A DNA stretch of 62,845 nucleotides from Mesotaenium endlicherianum (GCA_009602735.1 WELA01004236.1:1-62845), one strand, 5' to 3'. Positions 17,611 through 25,475 are shown, counted from the first letter of the stretch. A program made the numbers and translations. Notes: a model not told the origin generated them from the sequence alone.

Positions 17611-17687
17611 TTGTCTAACTAAAAAAATAAAAAAGTTAGTCATAAAAAAATAACGAGCCATTAAAAAATAATTTTGTCTTACTTTAG
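17611..17687. promoter_or_regulatory. Candidate CarH operators between folE and carH
   Basis: GTCTAACT (17613-17620) and AGTTAGTC (17634-17641) form an inverted repeat with one mismatch around 13 bases. A third half-site, TTGTCTTA, lies at 17674-17681. Similar sites occur at 18740-18771 and 20374-20603. The protein that binds them is inferred to be the adjacent CarH-like repressor. Confidence 0.5.
17669..17676 (+). promoter_or_regulatory. Candidate -7 box of carH
   Basis: TAATTTTG fits TAnnTTTG, 17 bases before the ATG at 17694, and overlaps the GTCTTA half-site. This arrangement would give autorepression. Confidence 0.45.
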
Positions 17688-17693
17688 TGCCGT

Positions 17694-18572
17694 ATGAGCG
17701 TTACAGAACACTACTCCATCAAAGAGGTTGAATACCTAACCGGCATCAGCGCTTACAGTCTGAGAGCGTGGGAGAAACGCTACCGTGCCCTTCTGCCACA
17801 CCGTACGGTAACCAATATACGCTACTATGATGGTACCCAGCTACGCCGCCTGCTCAATATTGCTACCCTTCTGCCACTGGGACATAAAGCTTCCAGGCTG
17901 ATAGCATTGCCTGAAGAAGAACTGCAAAGTCTTGTTCTGAAAGCCACTGAGGCGCAGATTGACGCACCCATGCAGGCGCATATCAACAATATGGTAGCTG
18001 CTATGTTGTCTTTTGATGAAAATACGTTCGATAAAATCATCTCTTCGATGATCATCAAATTCGGACTGTATGAGGCTATGTTGCAACTTATTTACCCCTT
18101 CCTGCGCAAAACGGGCGTACTATGGACTACCAGTAACACCACCCCTGCGCAAGAGCATTTTGCCAGCAATCTCCTGCAACGAAAAATCCAGTCCGCCCTG
18201 GACGCCCTTCCATGCGCAAGTGATCTATCCAAACGTTTCCTGCTGTTCCTGCCACCCGGAGAAATGCACGAGATCGGACTTTTACTGAGCGATTATATCA
18301 TCAGAAGCAAGGGGTTATCTACCATCTATCTCGGACGCGATTTGCCTTATGATAGCCTCGACTTTGCCGCGCAGCATGGCCGCGCTACGCACATGCTGAC
18401 CTTTCTGACATCTGTAACAGATGCCCTGCAGCACGCGGAACATCTTGGTAAAATAGCGCACAAACAGCATTGTCAATTGCTCATCTGCAGTACCCTTAAC
18501 CCCAACACAACGCCTGTCAGTGATCATATACATTGGTTAAAAGAACCCGGCGATCTGTTTACTTTTTTATAA
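17694..18572 (+). CDS. CarH/LitR-type MerR regulator with B12-binding photosensor domain
   Basis: A 292-residue protein. An N-terminal MerR HTH (residues 6-75: [23 protein letters not shown]) is joined to a helical linker (about 95-170) and a Rossmann-type cobalamin-binding domain (180-292). The photoreceptor hallmarks of CarH are present: W144-x9-E154-H155 in the helical bundle, which caps the adenosyl group, and E190-M-H192-E-I-G195, whose His is the expected lower axial ligand. CarH proteins repress in the dark as adenosylcobalamin-bound tetramers and release DNA when light breaks the Co-C bond. Both motifs intact suggests a working light sensor. It is divergent from folE, and its 3' end overlaps the DUF2256 gene by 6 bases. 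Targets are probably the surrounding genes. Confidence 0.88.
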   Translation: MSVTEHYSIKEVEYLTGISAYSLRAWEKRYRALLPHRTVTNIRYYDGTQLRRLLNIATLLPLGHKASRLIALPEEELQSLVLKATEAQIDAPMQAHINNMVAAMLSFDENTFDKIISSMIIKFGLYEAMLQLIYPFLRKTGVLWTTSNTTPAQEHFASNLLQRKIQSALDALPCASDLSKRFLLFLPPGEMHEIGLLLSDYIIRSKGLSTIYLGRDLPYDSLDFAAQHGRATHMLTFLTSVTDALQHAEHLGKIAHKQHCQLLICSTLNPNTTPVSDHIHWLKEPGDLFTFL

Positions 18573-18719
18573 GCTCTTTTTACCTCTGAGCTTACGGCAC
18601 GCATCACTGCAATATTTGACCTCAGTCCAGTTATGCTGCCATTTTTTTCGCCAGGAAAAAGGACGCCTGCAAACGATACATAACTTCTGAGGCAGGGGCT
18701 TTCGATCTTTCAGCGGCAT
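18567..18719 (-). CDS. DUF2256 small zinc-ribbon protein
   Basis: A 50-residue gene on the minus strand, easily missed because of its size. It starts [17 protein letters not shown] and contains the DUF2256 pattern C14-x2-C17-RRPF-WRKKW-W-VKYC36-x3-C40. The four Cys should bind zinc. Family members are typically found beside cryptochrome/photolyase and other light-induced genes, which fits this cluster. Function is unknown. It converges on the CarH-type gene, overlapping its last 6 bases, and is divergent from the SDR gene at 18839, with an operator-like inverted repeat between them. Confidence 0.88.
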   Translation of the reverse strand: MPLKDRKPLPQKLCIVCRRPFSWRKKWQHNWTEVKYCSDACRKLRGKKSL

Positions 18720-18739
18720 GGTGGACCCTTTAAATTTTA

Positions 18740-18771
18740 TTGTCTATTTAATTTATCATAAATTTAGACAA
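18740..18771. promoter_or_regulatory. Candidate CarH operator between DUF2256 and SDR genes
   Basis: TTGTCTA (18740-18746) and TAGACAA (18765-18771) are perfect inverted arms around 18 bases. The spacer itself contains the palindrome AATTTATCATAAATT. It lies between two divergent genes of the light cluster. Confidence 0.55.
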
Positions 18772-18838
18772 AAAATAATACCCCTTTAAGCGCTCTCCGC
18801 TTACCCCCAATTAATCAATCAATATAAAAATATCATTC

Positions 18839-19549
18839 ATGGAACTTGCACTCATCACCGGCGTCAGCAGGCAACAGGGCCTTGGCCTGGAAACGGCAAA
18901 ACAGTTAAAGAATAAAGGCTTTGAAGTAATTATTACGGCCAGGGACCTGGAAACAGCCAGGCAACTGGCTGCGCCACATGATCTGAAAGCGCTTGCCATC
19001 GACGTCCGCAACGAACAAAGCATTGCAGGAGCTGCCCGGCAGGTGGAGCTGGATTTTGGAAGGCTTGATGTGCTTGTGAACAATGCAGGAGGCTATTACG
19101 ACCAGGGAGGAACAGTGCTGGGTACAGATATGGAATATGTAGCAAATGCACTCGATACCAACCTGATGGGAGCCTGGCGTATGATCAAAGCTTTTAAGCC
19201 CTTGCTCATCAAGAGCCGAAACCCTCGTATTGTAAATGTGTCAAGCGGCGCCGGATCTTTCTCAGATGAAGTTTTTGGGATGGCAGTCAACCCCGGCGGC
19301 GTACCTGCTTATGGAATTTCCAAGCTGGCACTCAATGGGCTTACGATAAAATGCGCCCGTGAATTCACCGCAGACAGTATCAAAATAAATTCGGTTTGTC
19401 CGGGTTTTGTGGCCACCTACCCCGGTACCGAAAATTGGGGCGCCAGGCCTGTTAGCGAGGGAGCTGCCGGCATCGTGTGGGCTGCCTCATTGCCGGCTGA
19501 CGGGCCCACCGGTCAGTTTTTCAGGGATGGGAAAGTAATTCCCTGGTAA
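18839..19549 (+). CDS. Short-chain dehydrogenase/reductase
   Basis: A 236-residue NAD(P)-dependent oxidoreductase of the classical SDR family. The nucleotide-binding stretch LITGVSRQQGLGLETA is followed by ARDLE, the structural NNAGGYY motif, the catalytic Ser in IVNVSSGAGSF, and the YGISK catalytic Tyr/Lys pair. The closest general type is the carbonyl reductase-like SDR. The substrate is unknown. It lies in the light cluster, with an operator-like repeat about 70 bases upstream, and probably forms part of the CarH regulon. Confidence 0.9.
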   Translation: MELALITGVSRQQGLGLETAKQLKNKGFEVIITARDLETARQLAAPHDLKALAIDVRNEQSIAGAARQVELDFGRLDVLVNNAGGYYDQGGTVLGTDMEYVANALDTNLMGAWRMIKAFKPLLIKSRNPRIVNVSSGAGSFSDEVFGMAVNPGGVPAYGISKLALNGLTIKCAREFTADSIKINSVCPGFVATYPGTENWGARPVSEGAAGIVWAASLPADGPTGQFFRDGKVIPW

Positions 19550-19618
19550 CGCAGAGAACAGCAGAATTAACGCTTACAGGCAGTATGTCTTTTTAAAGGT
19601 TAAAGTGCTGCCATGTAA

Positions 19619-20317
19619 TCAGGGAAGCGCAATAGCCGATAAGCCTCCGTCAACATGCATGGTTTGGGCAGTGATCCAACCGGCATGATCGCCCAGTAAA
19701 AACATCGCCGCCGCCGCTATATCCTGCGCTTCGCCCACACGTTGAAGCGGATGTCTGCCCGAATGCTGCCTCAATTTTTCCTCTGAATTCAACAAGCCTG
19801 CGGTAAGCGGCGTGTTGGTGAGCGACGGAGCTACACAGTTAACCCTGATCACAGGTGCCAGCTCTGCGGCCAATGCCTTCGTTAACCCTTCAATAGCTCC
19901 TTTGCAGGCTGCAACACTTGCATGAAAGGGAAAACCCCGGCCGGCAGCCACGCTGGAGAACAATACCACCGACCCTCTCCCGTTCTCTTTCATGAAAGGA
20001 ACCACATGCTGTAGTACTTTCAAGGCACCCACTACCTGCAAACGATAGTCTGCCTCATAGTCGGCCAGCGCTGTACGGTTGAATGATCTCAGTCTCAGGC
20101 TACCGGGACAATATACCACGCCATCCAGCCTGGCGGGAAGAAAAGCAAAATCAACCTCATCGGAGGTAACATCCAGGTAATGGTAGGATAAACGATCCTT
20201 ACTTTCTTTTTTATTGCGGCAGTAAGTGGCGAAGACCCGATGCCCTTCCATGTAGAGCATCTCTGCGATCTGCTTGCCAATGCCGGAAGAACCCCCAACG
20301 ACTAAATAAGATTTCAT
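19619..20317 (-). CDS. SDR-fold protein without the catalytic tyrosine
   Basis: A 232-residue Rossmann protein starting MKSYLVVGGSSGIGKQIAE, with the dinucleotide glycine motif GGSSGIG. The catalytic Ser is in VVLFSSVAAG. At the YxxxK position it reads VAACK (in PFHASVAACKGAIEGL), so Val replaces Tyr while Lys is kept. RVNCVAPSLTNTPLT and the terminal HVDGG are normal SDR features. The loss of Tyr means unusual chemistry, a binding-only role, or another residue taking over. I recall similar HASxA-x-K forms among SDRs of this kind, so this may be a family trait and not a mutation. It converges with the other SDR gene and is divergent from the TetR gene, with operator-like sites in its upstream region. 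Confidence 0.85.
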   Translation of the reverse strand: MKSYLVVGGSSGIGKQIAEMLYMEGHRVFATYCRNKKESKDRLSYHYLDVTSDEVDFAFLPARLDGVVYCPGSLRLRSFNRTALADYEADYRLQVVGALKVLQHVVPFMKENGRGSVVLFSSVAAGRGFPFHASVAACKGAIEGLTKALAAELAPVIRVNCVAPSLTNTPLTAGLLNSEEKLRQHSGRHPLQRVGEAQDIAAAAMFLLGDHAGWITAQTMHVDGGLSAIALP

Positions 20318-20373
20318 AAATGTGATTGAACCATTGTTTGATTGTAGAACAGAGTTGTTGCTCCTTGCAAACG

Positions 20374-20603
20374 GTCTAACAAATTTAGAAAATTCTTAGA
20401 CATATTCATATAATTTGTGTAGCCTTCCGTGTTGCTGCTTATATCCAGATAACCTATCTCTTATGGGTAAGTTTTGCTTCTGCATTGAATCATGCACTGA
20501 TACAACTCAATCATTAATGCCTGGGGAGGCTTTTGTCTAATTTATATTAAAAATAAATTCTACTAAATTAGTTTATTTTGGCTATAAAGTTATTTCTGTC
20601 TAA
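20374..20603. promoter_or_regulatory. Regulatory region with GTCTAA repeats between SDR and TetR genes
   Basis: This 406-base gap (20318-20723) holds no gene. GTCTAA (20374-20379) and TTAGAC (20396-20401) are perfect inverted arms around 16 bases, near the minus-strand SDR start. TTGTCTAA (20533-20540) and GTCTAA (20598-20603) are further half-sites toward the TetR gene. They match the sites at 17613 and 18740. The rest, 20604-20723, shows nothing else I can name. Confidence 0.5.
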
Positions 20604-20723
20604 TTTTACAAGTGAAAATAATCATCAAAAAAGGCGCACCCCAACCTTTCCGCAGCTTCATCACCTGAAAAGTTCATCCCGGCTTCCGGAAAATTCACCT
20701 GAGCGCCATTAAAAAAATGCGCT

Positions 20724-21380
20724 ATGAAAAAGAAAACAATTGACAAAAAAGAGCTGATGGAGCATTACAGCGATTATTTGTTAACAGAGGGCAAACCGCC
20801 GGTAAACGTTTATCAGTTCACAAAAAAGCTGGGGATCAGCGAAGACCATTTTTATCGCTATTTTACCAGTTTTGAGTCTCTGGAAAGTGAGTACCTGGTG
20901 TACTTCTTTCAGCAATCCCTTGAACTGGTAATCCAAACCGATGGCTACGATGCCATGAGCCCAAAAGAAAAACTACTTCACTTTTACTTTGTATTTTTCG
21001 AAAACCTGACGCTGAACCGCTCCCTGGTATTACACCTGCTCCGCGCTCCCCTGACCAATAAACTGCAGCAACTGCGACCTTTACACCGTCAATTCAATAC
21101 TTATATTCAGTCGGTTGGATTCAAGGAGCAGGGGTTCATTGCCAACGCGCCCGGAAAACTCAAACAGGTAAGCGAAAAAACAAGAACAGAGCTCATATGG
21201 GCGCACTTTCTGTCGGTCTTGCAATTCTGGAAAAATGACCGGTCACCCGGCTTTGAGAAGACAGACATGTACATAGAAAAATCCATAGAACTTGGTTTTG
21301 AAATCATCAATACTGCTATACTGGGTAAATTCTTCGACCTGGGAAAATTTCTTTGGTCTGAAAAAGTCCCTGCCATTTAA
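20724..21380 (+). CDS. TetR/AcrR-type transcriptional regulator
   Basis: A 218-residue protein with an N-terminal TetR-like HTH (VNVYQFTKKLGISEDHFYRYFTSFESLE, about 27-54) and a helical C-terminal ligand/dimer domain. The HTH is atypical, with a lysine-rich MKKKTIDKKELMEHY start. It lies 26 bases before the ABC1-kinase gene in an evident operon; this TetR-kinase pair recurs in Bacteroidota light clusters, from recollection. Ligand and targets are unknown. Confidence 0.82.
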   Translation: MKKKTIDKKELMEHYSDYLLTEGKPPVNVYQFTKKLGISEDHFYRYFTSFESLESEYLVYFFQQSLELVIQTDGYDAMSPKEKLLHFYFVFFENLTLNRSLVLHLLRAPLTNKLQQLRPLHRQFNTYIQSVGFKEQGFIANAPGKLKQVSEKTRTELIWAHFLSVLQFWKNDRSPGFEKTDMYIEKSIELGFEIINTAILGKFFDLGKFLWSEKVPAI

Positions 21381-21406
21381 CGAGCAACACCAGCCAGGAG
21401 AACGAT

Positions 21407-22741
21407 ATGAAAACACTAGATAAGATACCGAAAAGAAAAATAGAACGGGTAGGCAACTTATTAAAAGCCGGCGCTAAAGTTGGTATCAATTACCTGCAAT
21501 ATTACGGCAGCAGGATATCTCTCGAAGATGAAGAAATAGCAAAAGAGCAACTGCACAAAAACAACGCACTCGATATTTACGACAGCCTGAAAACACTTAA
21601 GGGCTCTGCATTGAAAATAGCGCAGATGCTCAGCATGGAGAAAAACATCATGCCCCAGGCCTATGTTGAAACATTTTCCCTGTCGCAGTTCTCTGTGCCG
21701 CCGCTTTCAGGCGCCCTTATAAAGAAAACATTCCGTAAATACTTCGGTAAAAATCCGGAGGCGCTGTTCGATACATTTTCTGTGGAAGCCATAAATGCTG
21801 CCAGCATCGGACAGGTGCATCAGGCCGAGAAGAATGGCCGCCGGCTCGCAGTGAAGATCCAGTATCCCGGCGTGCGGGAAAGTATCTCGTCTGACCTGGC
21901 CATTGTAAAACCCATTGCCATGAAGATGTTCCACATAAAAAAAGAAGGCTCTGCAAAATATTTCGAAGAAGTGGAACAAAAGCTTCTTGAAGAAACAGAT
22001 TACCTTCTCGAATTAGAGCGCAGCAGACAGTTCGCCCACGATTGCCGGGAATTACCCGGCCTTCGTTTTCCCGGTTACTATCCTGAGTACTCCTGCGATA
22101 AGGTTCTGACAATGGACTGGATGGAAGGCGTACATTTTTCTGAATTTGTACAACGCACCAGCAATGAGCCGGAATGCTTGCATGCTTTGGGACAGACCTT
22201 ATGGGATTTTTATATGTACCAGATGCACGTACTCAAAAGACTCCATGCCGACCCCCACCCCGGCAACTTCCTGGTATCTGCTTCGCACGAACTGATTGTC
22301 ATTGATTTTGGCTGCATCAAAGAAATACCACCCGAATTTTATATCCCTTACTTTGAATTGGCCATAAGCAGCCATCTCAACAACCCTCGCTTTTTTGAAG
22401 AAAAACTCTATGAACTGGAGATTCTTTTGCCGGGCGACACGAATGAGGAAAAAGCTTTCTTCACCACACTTTTCCATGATATGCTGACTTTGTTTACCCG
22501 CCCTTTTAACGAAGAGTTTTTTGATTTTTCCGATAAGCGTTTTTTTGAAGCGATTGCTGCCATGGGGCAGCGCTATGCAAGCATGAGCCAGGTTCGGTCT
22601 ATGAATACCAACAGGGGTTCGAAACATTTTATCTACCTGAACAGAACCTTCTTTGGTCTTTATAATATGATGCATGCCTTGCGCCCGGGCAGGATAACCA
22701 TTCGGAATTATGAGCGCCTGAACAGGCCTGCTTCCCAATAA
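21407..22741 (+). CDS. AarF/ABC1/UbiB family atypical kinase
   Basis: A 444-residue protein of the ABC1 (ADCK/UbiB) family. Visible features are KTLKGSALKIAQMLSM, corresponding to the KxGQ region; AASIGQVHQAEKNGRRLAVKIQYPGV with the A-rich nucleotide loop and the VAIK-type lysine; and LKRLHADPHPGNFLV and IDFGCIK for the catalytic and metal-binding loops. Family members are ATP-binding and usually support quinone or isoprenoid lipid metabolism. It lacks C-terminal transmembrane helices. It follows the TetR gene and precedes a decayed photolyase gene, so in its ancestor it was probably co-expressed with a light-dependent enzyme. Confidence 0.9.
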   Translation: MKTLDKIPKRKIERVGNLLKAGAKVGINYLQYYGSRISLEDEEIAKEQLHKNNALDIYDSLKTLKGSALKIAQMLSMEKNIMPQAYVETFSLSQFSVPPLSGALIKKTFRKYFGKNPEALFDTFSVEAINAASIGQVHQAEKNGRRLAVKIQYPGVRESISSDLAIVKPIAMKMFHIKKEGSAKYFEEVEQKLLEETDYLLELERSRQFAHDCRELPGLRFPGYYPEYSCDKVLTMDWMEGVHFSEFVQRTSNEPECLHALGQTLWDFYMYQMHVLKRLHADPHPGNFLVSASHELIVIDFGCIKEIPPEFYIPYFELAISSHLNNPRFFEEKLYELEILLPGDTNEEKAFFTTLFHDMLTLFTRPFNEEFFDFSDKRFFEAIAAMGQRYASMSQVRSMNTNRGSKHFIYLNRTFFGLYNMMHALRPGRITIRNYERLNRPASQ

Positions 22742-22747
22742 TCTTTA

Positions 22748-23149
22748 TGTATCCAACATTTTACGCTTGACTACCGCTGCCATCGTATTTCCTAATAGCT
22801 TTTCACCGGGCATCGATGAAGTATTATGAAGTTTATCTTCGATCAAACGGTTACCAGGTAGAGTATATCGAAGCAACGCAGGATATATCGGACATCAGGA
22901 GCCTCTTACAAACCTTCAAAACGATTGGTAATACACCTGTACGACCCGGTAGATGACTGGCTACACAAAAGGATCCAACTTTCGGCGAAAGACTTTAGGT
23001 TGCACTGGTATGACAACCGGCTTTTCCTCAGTTTATTCCTTAATATTCTTAACAATACAATTGAGTTATTTTTCCCGATACGGCAAATTTGTTTAACATC
23101 TCCCGAATCTTACCAGGATGACCGACTTCGAGATGCTATGCGCGTTTAA
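22748..23149 (+). pseudogene. Decayed COG3046 cryptochrome/photolyase-related gene (N-terminal remnant)
   Basis: Fragments of a photolyase-related (COG3046/DPRP) N-terminus are spread over two frames. MYPTFYA at 22748 is followed by a stop. A second piece reads FHRASMKYYEVYLRSNGYQ then VEYIEA, which matches the family's HK..LHRASM..Y..YL signature, and it continues to about 22920. The reading then shifts frame into VIHLYDPVDDWLHKRI and RLHWYDNRLFLS up to about 23045, where similarity ends. Several deletions and at least one frameshift are needed to explain it, and the large FAD-binding C-terminal part is missing. The location after the ABC1 kinase in a CarH cluster supports the identity. The 394-base gap 22742-23135 contains nothing else. 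Confidence 0.72.
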
Positions 23150-23747
23150 AGGAACAAAAGAGGAAGTTTTGGACGGTGTGGAAGGGCGTCTCATGGTCTT
23201 CGGTGATGCATTTGATTTTGTTGAAGCCATTGTGTAGTTCCCCGGACAGGGTTTCCTCCGTGTATCGGTGGACAGGAAGACCACTGCATTTGTCCGGTCC
23301 TTTGTCCGAGAAGGTGCCAATGACGAGGTAGCCACCTAAAGGGAGGGCGGTGCGAGCATGGTCAAGGTAGTTGGATACTTGGGGTGCAGTAGTAAGGAAG
23401 TGGAAGGTGGCGCGGTCATGCCAAAGATCATAGGGGTGCGGCGGCTCGAAGTCGGCAATGTCGGCAACGATCCATTGTACAAGGGCGGCTTTTTCACCGA
23501 GCCGGTCTTGCGCGCGTTTGATGGCTTCTTCCGAGATATCCAGGACAGTGATATCCTTGTAGCCTTTTTCTAATAGCAACTCGGCGAGCCGGCTTTCGCC
23601 TCCGCCTATGTCGATGATCCGGGCATTTCGGGGGAGCCGGAAAGTGTCGATGAAATCGAGGGAGGTGGCGGGCGTTTCCTGGGTCCAGCTGAGCTGAGCT
23701 GGTGTCTTGTGCCGATAGATATGATCCCAATGGCTGCGCTTATCCAT
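23136..23747 (-). CDS. Class I SAM-dependent methyltransferase
   Basis: A 203-residue methyltransferase from the ATG at 23747. The frame is open further upstream, but only because it reads through the tRNA-Leu gene. SAM motif I is IIDIGGGESRLAELLLEKG, followed by VLDISEEAIKRAQDRLG (acidic ribose-binding region), WIVADIADF and HDRATFHFL. The starting MDKRSHWDHIYRHKTPAQLSW is typical of the small-molecule/thiopurine-like group. The substrate is unknown. Its 3' end overlaps the edge of the photolyase remnant by 14 bases. Confidence 0.9.
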   Translation of the reverse strand: MDKRSHWDHIYRHKTPAQLSWTQETPATSLDFIDTFRLPRNARIIDIGGGESRLAELLLEKGYKDITVLDISEEAIKRAQDRLGEKAALVQWIVADIADFEPPHPYDLWHDRATFHFLTTAPQVSNYLDHARTALPLGGYLVIGTFSDKGPDKCSGLPVHRYTEETLSGELHNGFNKIKCITEDHETPFHTVQNFLFCSFKRA

Positions 23748-23840
23748 ACAACAAAGATAGGCCATCCGGGTCAAATTTGGACTTGGAATGGGCATCGTCA
23801 GCGGACTTGTAGCCTTCTGTTCATCATTCCCCCGAAATAC

Positions 23841-23877
23841 AAAGACTCTTGTAATTAATTTATTTACAAGAGTCTTT
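23841..23877 (-). terminator. Terminator after tRNA-Leu
   Basis: Perfect 14-base arms at 23841-23854 and 23864-23877 (AAAGACTCTTGTAA and its complement) surround a 9-base AT-rich loop. It is located 13 bases downstream of the tRNA-Leu on the minus strand. Confidence 0.7.
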
Positions 23878-23889
23878 ATTGATGCGATG

Positions 23890-23975
23890 TGCCCCAGACG
23901 GGAATCGAACCCGTACTCGCGTTTCGGCGAACAGGATTTTAAGTCCTGCGTGTCTACCAGTTCCACCACCGGGGC
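23890..23975 (-). tRNA. tRNA-Leu (UAA)
   Basis: An 86-nt type II tRNA with a long variable arm. The minus strand begins GCCCCGGTGG, the anticodon stem-loop is CAGGA-CTTAAAA-TCCTG (anticodon UAA), the variable arm is TTCGCCGAAACGCGAG, and the T arm contains GGTTCGATTCC. The acceptor stem has one G-U pair and discriminator A. CCA is not encoded. Confidence 0.95.
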
Positions 23976-23982
23976 AGACTAC

Positions 23983-24007
23983 AAAAAAAATCCCGCTCGA
24001 GGCGGGA
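23983..24007 (-). terminator. Intrinsic terminator between tRNA-Gly and tRNA-Leu
   Basis: On the minus strand TCCCGCC-TCGA-GCGGGA forms a GC-rich hairpin followed by eight T residues, a textbook intrinsic terminator. It is placed after tRNA-Gly and only 8-15 bases before tRNA-Leu, so it would separate the two tRNA genes unless read-through occurs. Confidence 0.7.
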
Positions 24008-24011
24008 CTAG

Positions 24012-24037
24012 AGCGGAAGACCGGGCTCGAACCGGCC

Positions 24038-24069
<32 letters not shown>

Positions 24070-24084
24070 ATGAGCTACTTCCGC
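24012..24084 (-). tRNA. tRNA-Gly (GCC)
   Basis: A 73-nt tRNA. The minus strand reads GCGGAAGTAGCTCA at the 5' end, with anticodon arm CGACC-TTGCCAA-GGTCG (anticodon GCC), T arm GGTTCGAGCC, a seven-pair acceptor stem and discriminator T. CCA is not encoded. Confidence 0.96.
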
Positions 24085-24169
24085 GATTGTTTGTTTAAGA
24101 ACTAAATTGGGAGTGCAAAAATAGGATTCTGCGATTAACAGCCAAATTTTTCTTGCAGTCTCCCGGTGT

Positions 24170-24373
24170 TTATTTGTACTCCGGTGTGTACTTGGAACTT
24201 CCCTGGATCTCAATATCGGGCTTGCCTTTATAACGCTGGTGATACAAACGATAACATCCGCCTAATACAAATGCCAGCATGCAAAATACCTGCAGGTAAA
24301 ACAGAAATCTTGATGAATTTACCCAGTTTTTGGTAAAATCTTTTTCTCCTACGTTGTTCGTTTCGTTTGACAT
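24170..24373 (-). CDS. Small single-helix membrane protein
   Basis: A 67-residue protein from the ATG at 24373 (MSNETNNVGEKDF). It has one transmembrane helix, about residues 22-42 (FLFYLQVFCMLAFVLGGCYRLY), and a short charged C-terminal tail ending KYTPEYK. A longer open frame to 24478 exists but would run into the preceding glycosyltransferase gene on the same strand. No family is recognised. It lies 41 bases after the glycosyltransferase gene and before the tRNAs. Confidence 0.6.
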   Translation of the reverse strand: MSNETNNVGEKDFTKNWVNSSRFLFYLQVFCMLAFVLGGCYRLYHQRYKGKPDIEIQGSSKYTPEYK

Positions 24374-24414
24374 ATTTTCTGATTGCTTTGCAAAAATAAG
24401 GCGGGCTTCACAAA

Positions 24415-25443
24415 TTATAAAACCTTCTTTTGAATAATATCCCGGAAACGGGTTTTCCGCTTCACAAAATATTGCCACACAATCGTACCTCCATATACAC
24501 CGTCTAACCCACGCAAAGGCCGCCGCTGCTCGCTTCTACGTATCCCACCCCTTTTCAGCCAAAGTCCGTGCACAGCAAAATGCGCCTTGAAAATAGCCGT
24601 AAAAAAATCCACATCACCCTGCAACAATCCCTTTATCGCCGATATGCCATCGAGCACCAGCCGCAAAGGCAGTTTCCATAATTTCTCATTCCAGGGCAGG
24701 TTCTTGTGCAACATCAACAGGTTATTACGGAAATTCAAAAAAACCTTTCTTCCTCCGCGCGGCAAAGTGCCGGCCCCTACATGGTATACCACCGAAGCAG
24801 GGCACGACATGATCTTATACCCGGCCAGTTGCAGGCGCCAACAGAGATCAATCTCTTCCTGGTGCGCAAAAAATGAAGCGTCGAGTCCGCCCATGGCGTG
24901 ATAAAGTTCCGCTCGTATGAACATAGCTGCTCCCGATGCCCAGAAAACAGGGATCGTATCATTGTATTGCTGCTCATCGGGCTCACAAACATCGAAGATC
25001 CGGCCACGCGAAAAAGGATAACCCAACGAATCGATCCACCCGCCGGCCGCACCCGCGTATTCAAACATACCCGGCTCTTTGTATGACAATAATTTAGGCT
25101 GACAGGCCGCAATCTTTGCATCGCTTTCCATGACACCGATCACCGGTTCAATCCAACCGGGCGTCACACACACATCGGAATTAAGCAACACATAATAGTC
25201 GGCCTTCACCAGGCGCAGGGCCCAGTTATAACCGCCGGCAAAACCTTCATTGGTATCATGTATAAGCGCTTCCACGCCCGGAAATGAACTACGCAAGTAT
25301 TCAAGCGAGTCATCGGTAGATGCATTATCAGCCACCACCACCCTTACACCAGGGTAAGTGGAAGCCAGCACAGAAGGCAGGAACTGCTCCAGGTAATGCC
25401 TGCCATTATAATTCAGGATAACGACTGCTACACTCGGATTCAA
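24415..25443 (-). CDS. Family 2 glycosyltransferase
   Basis: A 342-residue GT-A fold transferase starting VAVVILNYNGRHYLEQFLPSVL. It shows VVVADNASTDDS, then VLLNSDVCVTPGWIEPV in place of the DxD region, and the acceptor-side ASGAAMFIRAELY and FFAHQEEIDLCWRLQLAGYK (the ED motif). This is the rhamnosyl/galactofuranosyl-like group that builds surface polysaccharide or glycolipids. The C-terminus has amphipathic, basic stretches (WLKRGGIRRSEQRRPLR), suggesting membrane contact. It lies 32 bases after the serine hydrolase gene on the same strand. Confidence 0.92.
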   Translation of the reverse strand: MNPSVAVVILNYNGRHYLEQFLPSVLASTYPGVRVVVADNASTDDSLEYLRSSFPGVEALIHDTNEGFAGGYNWALRLVKADYYVLLNSDVCVTPGWIEPVIGVMESDAKIAACQPKLLSYKEPGMFEYAGAAGGWIDSLGYPFSRGRIFDVCEPDEQQYNDTIPVFWASGAAMFIRAELYHAMGGLDASFFAHQEEIDLCWRLQLAGYKIMSCPASVVYHVGAGTLPRGGRKVFLNFRNNLLMLHKNLPWNEKLWKLPLRLVLDGISAIKGLLQGDVDFFTAIFKAHFAVHGLWLKRGGIRRSEQRRPLRGLDGVYGGTIVWQYFVKRKTRFRDIIQKKVL

Positions 25444-25475
25444 CGATCAGGTGATTTTGTGCGAAAATAAGGCAT

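Noticed and set aside
23748..23969. N-terminal extension of the methyltransferase frame
   Set aside because: The added sequence is translated tRNA-Leu and terminator DNA.
23788..24105. Open frames on both strands through the tRNA genes
   Set aside because: They are translations of tRNA-Leu and tRNA-Gly, a common artefact.
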